Made by a program: the position numbers and the translations under genes. Shown one piece after another: positions 1 through 37,819 of a stretch of DNA of 58,500 bases. The notes under the pieces are model-generated. The model did no database searches and had not been told where the DNA came from. It saw nothing but the letters and a program-made list of their open reading frames with translations. Numbering within the stretch: position 1 is the first letter of the stretch; each line of letters begins with the position of its first letter. Source of the stretch: Apostichopus japonicus (taxonomy: Eukaryota > Echinodermata > Holothuroidea > Aspidochirotida > Stichopodidae); assembly GCF_037975245.1 (NCBI RefSeq), contig NC_092562.1, positions 16,674,521-16,733,020 of the forward strand. Reading direction: 5' to 3'.

Positions 1-869
1 GTGACTGCCTAATATTTATTTAAAAATTCAAATGCGTATAATATCTTGGAAACGAAAAGAGCTCTTCAAACAATTTCAACAGATTTTGAATGAGAGTATC
101 ACACACAATACATGTATTGAATATGGGGAAAATCGGCTAGGTTTCCGTAGTACTTTCAAGTTCTTGCAAAAACACAAGAGCCAATTTGAGCACAGGAAAA
201 AGCTCCCACATATAATAACATGTGAACAATTTTCACGTGCGTTTCTAAGGAAGCATGCGAATTCTGTATTTTTTATAGGATATTTTTATAAATTAATTTA
301 TTCTGGGATAGAAATTCTTTATTCTTCCAAATCTAAAATCATACAACTACATACTGCTACGGTATATATACTGCAGACATATATGCTCACTATTACTATT
401 TAGTGATTTCTTGAGTACCTGTAGGAGGCAGAAACATATTCCTCAAGTCAGACCATTTGTTCTGTTACAAACACAGACAAATATAAACATGGACAAACAG
501 ATATATATATATATGTCTATATATATATATCCATCATATGAGTTTGTCACCTTTCAAGTACTGACCAGTATAGACCCCGTACAGTAACTGTTAAACTACA
601 ACTAACATATCCACACATATTGTTCCCAATTTTTGGTAAAAGAAGCACATTATGAAGTAACTATCTCCAAGAAAATGTTCACCGAGGATTGATTTACTTA
701 CAAACTGCTTGATATTCTAGACTTTTAGACAATTCTCAGACTTGGGTAAAAATAAGGGCTTTAAGTTTGTAAACAATAGGTCGGAAGTCACTGTTTCCAC
801 TGAGGTAGTTGCCACAATGTGCACAAAAAAATGTTTCAAATCAATGTGCTAGGTATTACCCTAAGCTGT
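1..869. other. Non-coding, no clear feature
   Basis: AT-rich sequence with a short TA microsatellite near 500-531. An open frame at 32-403 has no similarity that I recognise and no convincing splice signals. Confidence 0.4.
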
Positions 870-1215
870 ACTAAATAATACTGTACAGTACTAAGCAATA
901 CTGTTAAGTACTGTACTGTATAATAGTGTACAGTATTGTTTAGTACAATACTGTACAGTACTAAACAATACTGTAAAGTACTAAACAATACTGTACAGTA
1001 ACAGTACTAAACAATACTGTTAAGTATTACTGTATAATACTGTACATTATTGTTAAGTACTGTACAGTATTGTACAATACTGTACAGTATTGTTTAGTCC
1101 TGTACTGTACAGTATTTTACAATACTGTACAGTATTGTTTAGTCCTGTACTGTACAGTATTGTACAATACTGTACAGTATTTGTACAGTACAATACTGTA
1201 CAGTACTGAACTGAA
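870..1215. repeat. Palindromic CTGTACAGTA-type satellite
   Basis: Tandem and inverted combinations of TACTGTACAGTA, TACTAAACAATA and related 12-mers. Each core is self-complementary, so the block has many small hairpins. The same cores are scattered singly across much of the window, most densely at 25-37 kb. Confidence 0.85.
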
Positions 1216-1382
1216 CTGGTCTATCAGTACAAAGAAGAGACAACTTCAGGTTTGACTATCTGAAGGATTATCCGTTTAGTCCTAATAATGTTTATGATTT
1301 AAAGTAATAATAAGACTTAAGATTGTAGCGTATACTAGTGAGCATAGCTTGTTAATAAGTTATTCGGTTCTACAAGCATCAG

Positions 1383-1477
1383 GCATGCACTGGATGCTGA
1401 ATATTATTTCCCTCGCCTTCCAAGCTTGCTCTCACGAAGCAAAACCAAACAGGGAAGCACCAGACAAAAAGAGTGAG
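1383..1477 (+). CDS. Possible isolated exon, unknown gene
   Basis: Acceptor CAAGCATCAG and a strong donor GTGAGT bracket 95 nt, open in one frame as HWMLNIISLAFQACSHE then AKPNREAPDKKSE. Base composition is richer in GC than the surroundings. I do not recognise the product and see no partner exon. It could be an exon of a plus-strand neighbour to the left or a chance arrangement. Confidence 0.25.
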
Positions 1478-1540
1478 GTGAGTAACCGGCCAATGGGTGA
1501 CAACGATGACTTTATGTTGGCTAATTCTACAGAGAACTGA

Positions 1541-2190
1541 ACATATTACTACAGTAATTGACTGAGATGCTTGCTACACTTAACTGAACAAGTAACAAAC
1601 AGAAACCAGGCAAGCTAAACTACCATGCACAACAAATCAGACAAAAGATGTTTGCTTTCTACATTGCCCTGAGAATCCATCCCATTTCTCATAAATCCTG
1701 CCTGTCCTTCCCCTCCCCTCCTCCCCCCTCCCTTTCTTTTGTCCCCTGCTTCCTTTCAGGTTTCATCTATTCCTTTTGGTAACATTTTTAAGGTCAACTA
1801 TTGTGTATGCTAATTGTATACAGCCACAAAGTGGTATCATTACTTAAACTATAACCCAAACTGTCTTGAGGGAAACTGAATCATTTTGAAAGTTATCGTC
1901 AAATGGCAATTGTGTTTAAATACAGTTAAAATACAGAGGGGAACAGAAAAATAAGAGGGGGGAAAAAAAAAAAAATTCAAAACGAACATGGCAGTCACGT
2001 TTTGATTGCATGCCATATTGTTCTGGTTTGGACTATGATTAGTGAGGCTTAATTGACTTATTAATTAATGGTATTGAAGGATATATTATATCGTCCCTTC
2101 TCCTATGTAGATATTAAACTAAACTGTTATAAACCGGTGACACATTACAAAATGACTGGCAGACCTACATGCCCATTGCATCACTGAACG
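1541..2190. other. Non-coding, pyrimidine tract and poly-A
   Basis: Contains a C/T-rich tract at 1706-1758 and an A-rich run at about 1958-1975. No gene is seen. Confidence 0.4.
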
Positions 2191-2193
2191 GTA

Positions 2194-3583
2194 GAGGGAC
2201 ATGGGGAGAGGTTGATGAGGGAGAGGTTGATGAGGGAGAGGTTGATGAGGGAGATGGGGAGAGGTTGATGAGGGAGATGGGGAGAGGTTGATGAGGGAGA
2301 TGAGGAGAGGTTGATGAGGGAGATGGGGAGAGGTTGATGAGGGACATGGGGAGAGGTTGATGAGGGAGATGGGGAGAGGTTGATGAGGGAGATGGGGAGA
2401 GGTTGATGAGGGAGATGGGGAGAGGTTGATGAGGGAGATGGGGAGAGGTTGATGAGGGAGATGAGGAGAGGTTGATGAGGGAGATGGGGAGAGGTTGATG
2501 AGGGACATGGGGAGAGGTTGATGAGGGAGATGGGGAGAGGTTGATGAGGGAGATGGGGAGAGGTTGATGAGGGAGATGGGGAGAGGTTGATGAGGGAGAT
2601 GGGGAGAGGTTGATGAGGGAGATGGGGAGAGGTTGATGAGGGACATGGGGAGAGGTTGATGAGGAGAGGTTGATGAGGGAGATGGGGAGAGGTTGATGAG
2701 GGACATGGGGAGAGGTTGATGAGGGAGATGGGGAGAGGTTGATGAGGGACATGGGGAGAGGTTGATGAGGGAGATGGGGAGAGGTTGATGAGGGAGATGG
2801 GGAGAGGTTGATGAGGGAGATGGGGAGAGGTTGATGAGGGAGATGAGGAGAGGTTGATGAGGGAGATGGGGAGAGGTTGATGAGGGACATGGGGAGAGGT
2901 TGATGAGGGAGATGGGGAGAGGTTGATGAGGGAGATGGGGAGAGGTTGATGAGGGAGATGGGGAGAGGTTGATGAGGGAGATGGGGAGAGGTTGATGAGG
3001 GAGATGGGGAGAGGTTGATGAGGGACATGGGGAGAGGTTGATGAGGAGAGGTTGATGAGGGAGATGGGGAGAGGTTGATGAGGGAGATGGGGAGAGGTTG
3101 ATGAGGGAGATGGGGAGAGGTTGATGAGGGACATGGGGAGAGGTTGATGAGGGAGATGGGGAGAGGTTGATGAGGGACATGGGGAGAGGTTGATGAGGGA
3201 GATGGGGAGAGGTTGATGAGGGACATGGGGAGAGGTTGATGAGGGAGATGAGGAGAGGGAGATGAGGAGAGGTTGATGAGGGAGATGGGGAGAGGTTGAT
3301 GAGGGACATGGGGAGAGGTTGATGAGGGAGATGGGGAGAGGTTGATGAGGGAGATGGGGAGAGGATGATGAGGGACATGGGGAGAGGTTGATGAGGGAGA
3401 TGGGGAGAGGTTGATGAGGGAGATGGGGAGAGGATGATGAGGGAGATGGGGAGAGGTTGATGAGGGACATGGGGAGAGGTTGATGAGGGAGATGAGGAGA
3501 GGTTGATGAGGGAGATGGGGAGAGGTTGATGAGGGACATGGGAAGAGGTTGATGAGGGACATGGAGAGAGGTTGATGAGGGAA
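2194..3583. repeat. 23-bp minisatellite, about 60 copies
   Basis: The unit is GAGGTTGATGAGGGAGAT followed by GGGGA, 23 bp. Variants are GAGAT/GACAT, GAGGAGAGG, and 14- to 15-bp short units at the left end. Because 23 is not a multiple of three, one stop-free frame on the minus strand implies all three are open. Those frames (about 480-500 codons each) translate to the same 23-residue Ser/Pro/Leu/His repeat. These are repeat shadows, not genes. Confidence 0.95.
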
Positions 3584-3599
3584 GGGTTGGCATTCCCAT

Positions 3600-5815
3600 T
3601 CCTGTAAGCAATACACACAGAGATACTGTACTACAAGCTTCAGAGAGAAAAGCTTAATGCAAGGCTATATGTAGGCAATCACACTGGAGCAAACAGAACA
3701 ACTATCAGTAATACATACGCATACATACATGGACAACTCAAATGACTTCTTATGATGGAGGGAGGGGAGAGGTGGGGGGGGTGGTGTGATGGAATTCACA
3801 GGCGAATGGGATGAAGAAGAAAAATTGCCAATTACCACATTTATCAAAATCTTGTATCTCAGACCTTTTTATTTTCAAATGAAAAGCTCAGATCTAATAT
3901 GGGTTCCCTTTTTTTTCCTTTTCCAGAGATAACCTGTCCTCCACCCTGTCTAATTAAATCATGCGAAACAGAGGTTTGTTTTTCCAGGAGGTTCCTGCAT
4001 CGCCTCGCTTATAATTAACTGTATGAGCATATAGTCAACACTTATAGGCTACATGTACGACCATGCTCTCTTATCACTGAACACTAGTAACATTCACAGT
4101 GTGGTTCAGGACTGTGATTGGTTGCTACCAGTACAGTCAACTTTACTTCTGCAGGTGACAAGTTCAATGCTTTTTTGGGTAACTATTCTGGCCTGCGGTC
4201 GGCTACGCTGATTCTCCCTCTTTATATCGCCACATTCCCGTACAGATTAAAGGAACAATGACCATCGAGAAAAACAAAACTATTTAGTGTGATGGCATTT
4301 TTGTGGATCGACAATCTGGTGTACACTCATTTGCAATGAATAAGGTATAACAATTGCCTAATTGGATGAATCAAGGAATAAGGTATCGTTAGCATTCTGA
4401 TATTTTACGCTAGGAATTTAAACTGAAAATAACCCCACAAAGACATTGATATGTTCAGTTTATAAAGATTCTGCAGAATATCTAAAGGTTGAAGAGTTTG
4501 ACAGTACTGTATGTGTTTCACTACTGTACAGTTCATGTGGATCCCTCTGACATTTTGGTACTAATACAACACCTCCCCTTTTATGTTCATACTGTATATT
4601 GACTTATACAAATCCATTGGTATGTTTGCTGCAAGTTTGGATCTGTAACCCATCTCCATAGTGATGAAGAGAATGATAACAGAGCTGACAACATTAATAA
4701 AAGCAACATATTTTGTCTGAGAAGAGTGTTGTATACATAGAAAGCATGATCCAACTAGCCACAAAAAAAACAGAAAAAAGAACCAACAACAGAAACAAAC
4801 AAGATATTGTGAATGGACATGCGGATTTGGGAATGACGACAATTCAATGGCCTTACTTTTTACTAATGGCTTTGCTCCTGCTATAAGCATAATTAGTCAT
4901 CCAACGATGAAGAAACAAAAAAAAAGATGAGTTAAAATGTTTAATTAATGATGGAAGGTACTGTGTGACCTGGGAAAGTTGAGATATTAATCAATTAGGT
5001 GAATGGATTACATTTCTCAATTCGAATGACCTAAACCATAAACCAACTTCAAACCAAATTCACTCACATTCCAAAAATATACCACTGTTTTGCTATAGAA
5101 ATTGCCATAAAGTATATATATTCCCCTTCATGCAAACTAGACAATTAGTTGGTAGGTAACAGCAACAATATGGCTGCCTAGTAAGATTAAAAAAAAAAAA
5201 AAAAACCTGTCCTAATGTGTAAATTAGAAAAGGACTGATGAAATAGGTGACAATAATGAGAATATGCTAACAGACTCATTGATACTTTTCTCTAAATAAC
5301 TCTTGAAACATATTGTAAGTATTAATTTTTACAACCACAATAACCTGTACTAAAACACATGTAGAATGGGGGTGGGATTGATGGGGGGGGGGAGGGGATA
5401 TTGCACTGCAAGCAACAATCACTTGAGATCAAGTTCCAAAGGTGACAGCAACCATTCAGAGCACCATGTTGAGTTGACCATTAATGTCATCACACTGTTA
5501 TAGTAAAAGGTGTCAGGCCTGACATAAGATACAGTTTATATATGAACTGAAGCTACCATCTTTAACAAACATCACATCAACTGTATGAAGGACTACACAC
5601 TTGATATCTTTCACATCACCGTTGACTTTGATATTCACGTCATCCAATCGTCTCCCTTTAACACTGCTTGTGTCGAGTTGGCCGTCCATTTAATACTATA
5701 TGTACCCACACATTTATGTACCCACACATTTAGGTATAAAAAAGGTGTCATACCCGACGACGTGAGCTGTCATTGATCAAACTTTAACAAGGAAGATTCC
5801 AACAAGTATTCTTTA
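3600..5815. other. Non-coding stretch
   Basis: AT-rich, with G-runs at 3772-3781 and 5372-5395 and A-runs near 4760 and 5189-5205. No exon with a protein match was recognised. Confidence 0.4.
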
Positions 5816-5819
5816 TTAA

Positions 5820-6632
5820 AGCAGCATTTTGCGTCCTTTTCTATGATCTTTCTCAACCTCACTGACTCCACTATGCCATAACGACATACATAACTAGCTT
5901 ATCTATTTATATTTCACTTCAAATGGTGGCATAAAAGTCGAAAAAATTGCAACTTTTAACTTTGTTGTTCTCCAAGATATTTTCCGTTGGGAACCCAATA
6001 AACCTCGCCCATAATATGAATATTTAAACACTACGAACGTCATTGACAGATACGTAATATAACACCACGCTTGATTTGTGTACAGTCTATATGGCAGTTG
6101 TACCAGGGAGTTGCATAACAACTCCTTGGTTGTACCAAGGCAAAGTCTTGAATCTATTTTTAGCAACGGCTCATAACTAAACCTGCATCTCTGATTGGTT
6201 GAATTCAAACTAGTGGGTTTGGAAACTGAATGCGATTAATTTTGTATGTGGAATACTCGCCAATTAACGTTTTTGGCAGGGAAAAACTTGGCTAATATCT
6301 TAATTTGCTGTTTTGTGATTTGATGCATGTAAAAAAATTGATGGACATGTCAAAAAAGTAGAAAACGGCGATCAAACGCAAAATGCTCATGAATAAACAT
6401 ACTATTCACTGATTGGTGGAATTCAAACTAGTGGATTTGGAGATATGAAAACTTTGTCGAGGACACATTTACTCGTTATCGACATAAATCGTTTATTACT
6501 CTCTAATTAACGCTCTTGGCAGGGTGAAACTTGGATGGTATCTTAGTTTGCTGTTTTATGATTGATACATCTAAAAAAATCGATGCACATGTTAAAAAGG
6601 TGGAAAAAAGCGACCCAACGCAAAATGCTGCT
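5820..6632. mobile_element. TTAA-flanked inverted-repeat element, 813 bp
   Basis: The ends are AGCAGCATTTTGCGT at 5820 and its exact complement ACGCAAAATGCTGCT ending at 6632. They are flanked by TTAA at 5816-5819 and 6633-6636. This is the target-site pattern of piggyBac-type transposons, but the terminal bases are not the usual ones and no transposase is present. The interior holds two diverged direct copies of about 220 bp (6190-6400 and 6410-6630). Confidence 0.55.
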
Positions 6633-6639
6633 TTAACCA

Positions 6640-7690
6640 AGCTAACTTGCTAACAGGCTAAACTTCAAATTTGACAGAGAATTCACAGAATTATATCAAT
6701 TTGCCGTAACTTGCCATGACATGACATTCACACTTCTCTTCCTTTTTGTTGAGTTGGCTGTTAATATGGCCACACATTTTAGGTCAAAGGTTTTATAACA
6801 TAGATGACTCTTATTGCTGTTGTAGGAAGCTATTTTCTTCTTCTTTTCTAAAAATATTTTTAACCAACTTATGAGTAATCACATACGGACATTCTCTCAA
6901 CAATAGCATATACATGCGGTTTGATTACAATTCCCTACAGCGTATACATGCATGTGGTCTGTCTTCACCTCTCTGGATCTGGTTAAGTGATGCAGAGGCA
7001 TAAACCCATCTCATTTGCATAAATTAAAAGTCTATGTTTACCTAGGAAGACAAATTGCAGAGGACCTCCTCTTAATTGTCTCTGGAGTGATCACCTTGGC
7101 CCATATCAAACCTTATACCACCATCCCTTATTTTGTCAATTCAAGCAGCATTTTGAGTCAATTTTGATAAGTTGCAACTTTCGACATTTGCCTTGTTTGC
7201 TGTAGGGATATTAAAATCCCATGACAACGTAAGTCATCAAGTATCTCTAATCAAGTTGCATTTTGAATAATGGAAGTAAAATCTAATTTTTTTATAAAAT
7301 TTAAGTTTCCTATTTGTTTTTCACATGGTATTAGTAATAATATGAGAAAGTGTCCCTGTGACATTCATGTTATGTTGAGGACAGAATGAGATCATGAATT
7401 ACCTTGCACATTAACATTCACTCGATGCGGAAACCATAGAGGGTCTCTTAGTTGGACCAGGTGCATCTTAGCTTGGAAAACACTCAGAAGATTCCGGATA
7501 ATTGTGGACCATATACAACCAGCTGCTTACATATATGAATTAAAACTGTTTCTAACAAGGTTTAAACCCACCTACTTCTTGAGGTGCTTCATTATAACAC
7601 ACAGGTTGCTTTGATTAAAGCTCTGTGTAAAATTTATTGAGAAATGGCTTGTTTCTCGACCAATGAAGGATCACCTATTAGAAACACTAA
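6640..7690. other. Non-coding; possible transposon end fragment
   Basis: At 7143 AAGCAGCATTTTGAGTC resembles the terminal repeat of the element at 5820-6632, so a truncated relative may be present. No genes are seen. Confidence 0.3.
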
Positions 7691-7951
7691 TTGAATTCAC
7701 CTCATGCCACACCACACCAAAGGGTGTCTGTCGCCATATATACAGTCTTTCTTTCTTCTCTCCATCCCTTGTCTACTAATCCCCTTACATCTATCTCTTT
7801 GTGTTCACCATGCTCATTAACCTGTCTGTATTCTGTGCTATTTTTCCCTTCTGTTACTGTTACTTGTCATTTAGCCTTTGAAGAAGATGCTGCTAGGATC
7901 GCAACGTCAGGCAAACTTACTTTTACACATTCTCCTACACAGGCTCTCTAG
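7691..7951 (-). repeat. Dispersed hairpin-GAAAC repeat, copy 1
   Basis: The block around 7740-7950 is the reverse complement of 56515-56710. It includes the sequence TTTGAAGAAGATGCTGCTAG followed by GATCGCAACGTC, a slightly decayed version of the conserved hairpin. Shorter copies lie at 30823-30876 and 35531-35620. Confidence 0.75.
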
Positions 7952-10900
7952 TGGATAAGCAGTTTTATTTTATTTTGATGTATACAGTCGACTAACGACT
8001 ATTGCACTCACATAAGACCAAACTCCAGCAAGCACAAAAATAAAATACCTTTGACAGTCAGTCAATTGATAAACTTAAGACTAAGTTACAGTATACTTCC
8101 ACTTTGCACCACCATTCTATGACAAAAGATGGGTCACACAATGCTACGTATTTGTCATTCTGTCAAGACAAGCAGTTCTCATTGGGCCAAAAGCAACTCT
8201 TTGCATCACATAGATCATAACTGAAACAAACCTGAAGGAAAAAATACATAACATCTAAGATTTGTTGTAAAACTGTCATGCCGCACGATAAACACAGAAA
8301 ACATCATCAACGGTTAACCCAAATACAGCAAATTTGGTATTGAGAAACAGGTAGGGGGTGGTGCTGGGTATTATTACTTCAAATGAAATCACCACACGCC
8401 ACTCCCAAAAGCAGATTTTTTGAGGCGAGAATTTCCACGCCCTGTAACCGTGCCTGGCAGAATTTACCGCCACCCAAATACGGCAGGTGCAAATTGGCTG
8501 TTTCCAGTTTAGATACCAGATCACAAACAGGACGGTGATGGGGTAAGTTAGGATCAAGCAGCAAGGACTGCATAGGACATTAAATCAATTGTGCTCAAAG
8601 ATTCACACAGTAGATCTGCAGAAATGATTATCTCTACATTTGATCAATCGATTCATCCTTGATGAGAAGAAGTTTGCAGCAGCTATTTCTAATCGACAAA
8701 GTGATTTACTGATAACAGTGCTACTTTGTATAAAAGTCTACAGGTGCTGTGAAGGCATTTTGTTGACCTAGAATAAGTGTTGTTTATAATTATTCGATGT
8801 CTGTCAAGTGTCTGCACGGTGGTAGTTTGTGCTGCCAATATAAACGCCTGCTTCTTTGTAATAAAGTTCGAAAGTACTCCATCACAGATGGAAATAGTAC
8901 CTCAAAATTTCCAAATTTTATCAACTATACTTCCAGTTTATTGCATTTGTTATCAATTTTCCAAGACTTGCAAACAAAAAGGAAATTTGATCTCTTTGCC
9001 TTCCTTCCATCAACATTACTAAAACCTGTTTTTCTTCCAAAATCCATTTAATGAAAATGGAAAGAGCACTTTCTTGCTTTTATTTTCAAAATTTGATCAT
9101 AATTTTCCCATTCGTTTTGCCATTGTTTGATTTCATCATTGTTTCAAGATTCTGACAATTCCACTGATGACAACCCCCCCCCCCCACCATTCCCCCTTCA
9201 CATTAAAGGCAAACAATTATATGTTCCCTTTTGCTTTGTATTCCCTGAGCATGTAATTAACCAGACTACTTGCACAAGGGCTATACAAAGTTTCTCTTCA
9301 ATTAGGAGATTACAATTAATTTCCACTTTTTTATCCTCTCTTTTTGTGGAACACAGTTTTCTGTAATTAGATTTTAATATAGTAATTATTAGTCAATTTG
9401 ACTGACAGCTGCCCTCTCATCATCAAACTGCTAACGTTGCCAAAGTTGCAGCCATAGATTGCAGGGAAATGCCTTAATCCAAGTCGTACACTGGCAATTA
9501 TATCTATTTTATGTGAACTGCAGCTTGCAAACTAAAAAGCCAGCTTTAATTAGAAAACAAATTGATCTGTGAATGTAGCAAGATGGCTTATTACAAAACA
9601 AGTTATTAGAAAGCAAGTTATTAGATATTTGGCTCTTAGATTGTGTCCAAGAACAACCTCCCCCACCCCCCCCCCCCGCCCACCCTCATCATTCTCTTGA
9701 AGAACACAATCACCATGCATGTTAAAAAATATATAAAAATTATGGGATATTTGCAGGCTAGGAGGCCCCCCACATGACAAACATCATATCAAGAGCAAAG
9801 GACAAACTTAAAAAAAAAAATTAAAAAAAAAGTTATGAAGATTAGTGTCAACTGAAATTTGTGTTTTTTGTCAGCTTTTTTTTTTTCTTCTACACATCTT
9901 ATGAATTTTAATAAAAATCAAAAAATGAATGTGATGAAAAACATTCCCAACGTAAAGAAATTATAATGTTGCATTTGTTAAACCCTGTGCCTTTTTCGAT
10001 ACCCTTTTTCGGAAAAAGAATAAAGAAAGAAAAAAAAAGAACAGAAACGACAAAATGGTTTTTCGGCAGGAATAATTATTCATGCAAGACGGCAAGTCAA
10101 GTTGACAGGTTTTCAAGAAACAAAGGTCAGATGTTTTACCTTAAGATTGATCGAATTGCTCTTTGGCTGAGTAGAATAGTCAAAAGAACAACAAACATTG
10201 AGATATTAAAATGTCATAATAACACACAATATGGATATTAAGATAGATTCGTCCTTGCATGATGGTTAGACGGTTGGTAAGTTGCAATTAAAACCAATCT
10301 AATCAAAACAAACATTTACGACAACGGGACTGATGATACTTTCGAAAAAGATCAAAATGCGGAGGTTTTGATCGAAGGAAGATTCTATTGATTGTATGAG
10401 CTCTTAATACATAATCGATGGCATTTCTAAAAATTGACTTAACCAGTTTTTATTTCATTTTTAAGTTTCTGTGTACAGAACCTTGTATGAAATGTTGGAG
10501 AGAACGTTGACTGACTAGCTAGCCAGAATTTCTTAATATTATCCAATCGGATATCATTTTTACCATATTCATTTATTTTCAAAAATATGCTAAAAGCTGT
10601 AACATAGTTGTCAAGCAAGAATGACAGAATTATGCTAAAAATATTGAAGGTTTCCCCCCCCCCCCCAAGTAAAGAAAAACCCTGGTTTTTCATTCAAACC
10701 CCAGTTCAGGTAAATTTTGTAGGCAAACCTTTCCCAAACTTGCTTCGTCTCAATGGTTTTTTTTTTGTTTACCTTCTTCGTGGAACGGCTCTTTAACAAT
10801 TACGGTAGAAAAGACCTAACAGATCAGTAATTAGGGCTATGGTGACTGTTTGGCAAACCAATAAGAAGGGGTGATAATATTCTGCTTCCAAGCAGAAGCC

Positions 10901-12010
10901 ACCTCATTTGTTTCCTTTTGCATAAATTTTTTTGAAATTTGAGGTTATCAAAAACAACTATACATTCTTAAAGTTGTTAAAGTCTGTAAATGGTAAATCA
11001 TCCCTAGCCCAATTGTTTAATAATGTAATTGTTGCTCAAGACACACACATACCCCCCCCCCCCACACCAACCAACTGGAGTGCAACAGCATCGACAAAAG
11101 TTGGTATCTTTTACATCCGATAAATTCAGGTTAACACGGTTCGTTAAAAGACCAAACAGATAGAGGGCAGAGGAGACAGAGAGATGAAACTATCTAAACT
11201 ACACAAAGAAACTGATGTAGGGAAGGATGGTTATATAAAACAAATTCAATATGATTATAATATCTGGCATATAACATATCCATGACTCTATGCTTTGATA
11301 ACAGCAGCATGCTACCTACTGATTAACAAATAACACTCACAAAAGGACAACGACCACAAGATAAGGCTGCGCGGTTTTACATCGGCCAAAGCAGGCAGGT
11401 ATTAGTATATAAACAGACTTCCATGGCCATTTGTCGTTGATAATGCGATGTTTTCATGTTCTTTCAACAATATTTCAATGCGTTTTTAAGGACAGTTACA
11501 GACCTCAATAATTAAGGCTACCTCCTACTAATGGGCAAATTGGCTTCAGATTTTAATTGTGAATGCCTGCAACAAGTTTTCAATGTTGCTGATATTTTCA
11601 CCCAAAAAATGCCACCATAGTATACCAGAGAATCTCACACTTGAGCCTCCAAATACGTCTAGCTATGTGTAACCATGGTTACATGGTCTCTTTTTATTTC
11701 AAAAGCATTTAAAATGCAATAGACCGGTTCCAATGTTTATCTGGTGAGTACCATGCAACCTTCCACAGCTCCCTCGACAAAACAATGCAAAAGATCTTTT
11801 CAGCGATAAGGGAACAAAGACTACCATAATTTTCTCCCAGCAGTTTATCTTATGTTTTAGTTTTGACCAAACAATGTTTCATTCTTTTCCAGACTACAAA
11901 TGATATTTGGCATTGTAGGTTGATAGTAGGCACAGAATGATTAGCCACCGACTAGCCTAAAATCCTGTCTTTGTATCTTGTAATTCTAGAGTACTCCTCA
12001 TTCCTCCTAC
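7952..12010. other. Intergenic or distal 3' part of CDC14
   Basis: AT-rich with several C- or G-runs (9174-9185, 9668-9678, 10653-10667, 11053-11063). The missing CDC14 C-terminal exon may lie here. The best phase-compatible candidate is an open stretch below acceptor CCTATGCAG near 8559, but its product resembles nothing I know in CDC14, so I do not call it. Confidence 0.3.
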
Positions 12011-12011
12011 A

Positions 12012-12340
12012 CAGGGTGTTCTCAATCTATGAGGGCCACAGAGAGACATTTTGTTAAAGCAAATCGCCAGAGAGATTGTCAAAACCTCATTACACCTAGA
12101 ATTTGAAATCTGGAACAATTTTGTGAAATTCTTCTTTGCCTGAAGTAGACACTTTTTGAAGGATAAAAGCCTTGTGGTCTTATCCTGGGTAGGTCTGTTA
12201 GGGTGCTCAAACCTAAGGCCTGAATGGTCTGGATATGCGATACATGCAAGATTGTGGCTGGAAAGTTTTCGCAGGCTAAATCGAAACCACGTCTGAGGGC
12301 CAGATTAAACCCATTATGGCCCTCCTAATGAAAGCCCCTG
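12012..12340. mobile_element. hAT-like non-autonomous element, 329 bp
   Basis: The left end CAGGGTGTTCTCAATCTATG and the complement of the right end (CAGGGGCTTTCATTAGGAG) are related inverted repeats, both continuing into GGGCCA. The flanking octamers CTCCTACA and CTCTACCA agree at only 5 of 8 positions, so the target duplication is decayed or wrongly placed. CAGGG termini with GGGCC just inside are common in hAT elements. Confidence 0.5.
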
Positions 12341-12344
12341 CTCT

Positions 12345-12446
12345 ACCATATAGGACAATAAAACAAGGACTCAACTGTTGTTATTAAACAATGCAACCAT
12401 ATAAGACAATAATACAAGGACTCAACTGTTGTTAGTAAACAATGCA
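12345..12446. repeat. 51-bp tandem duplication beside CDC14 exon 12
   Basis: Two near-identical copies of ACCATATAGGACAATAAAAC and following bases, starting at 12345 and 12396. They lie 29 nt beyond the donor of exon 12, in the following intron. Confidence 0.85.
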
Positions 12447-12474
12447 CCATTGTTTTATGGACATTGTTACTCAC

Positions 12475-37819
<25,345 letters not shown>

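Noticed and set aside
2194-3583. CRISPR-like regular repeat
   Set aside because: Units are contiguous with no unique spacers, and the sequence is animal DNA.
2119-3618. Three overlapping minus-strand open frames of 476-499 codons with Ser/Pro/Leu repeats
   Set aside because: They are frame shadows of a 23-bp minisatellite. All three frames give the same repeat, and no conserved domain is present.
8276-8559. Phase-compatible terminal exon for CDC14 with a hydrophobic stretch
   Set aside because: The acceptor and phase fit exon 12, but the product shows no CDC14 tail feature and the fit could be chance.
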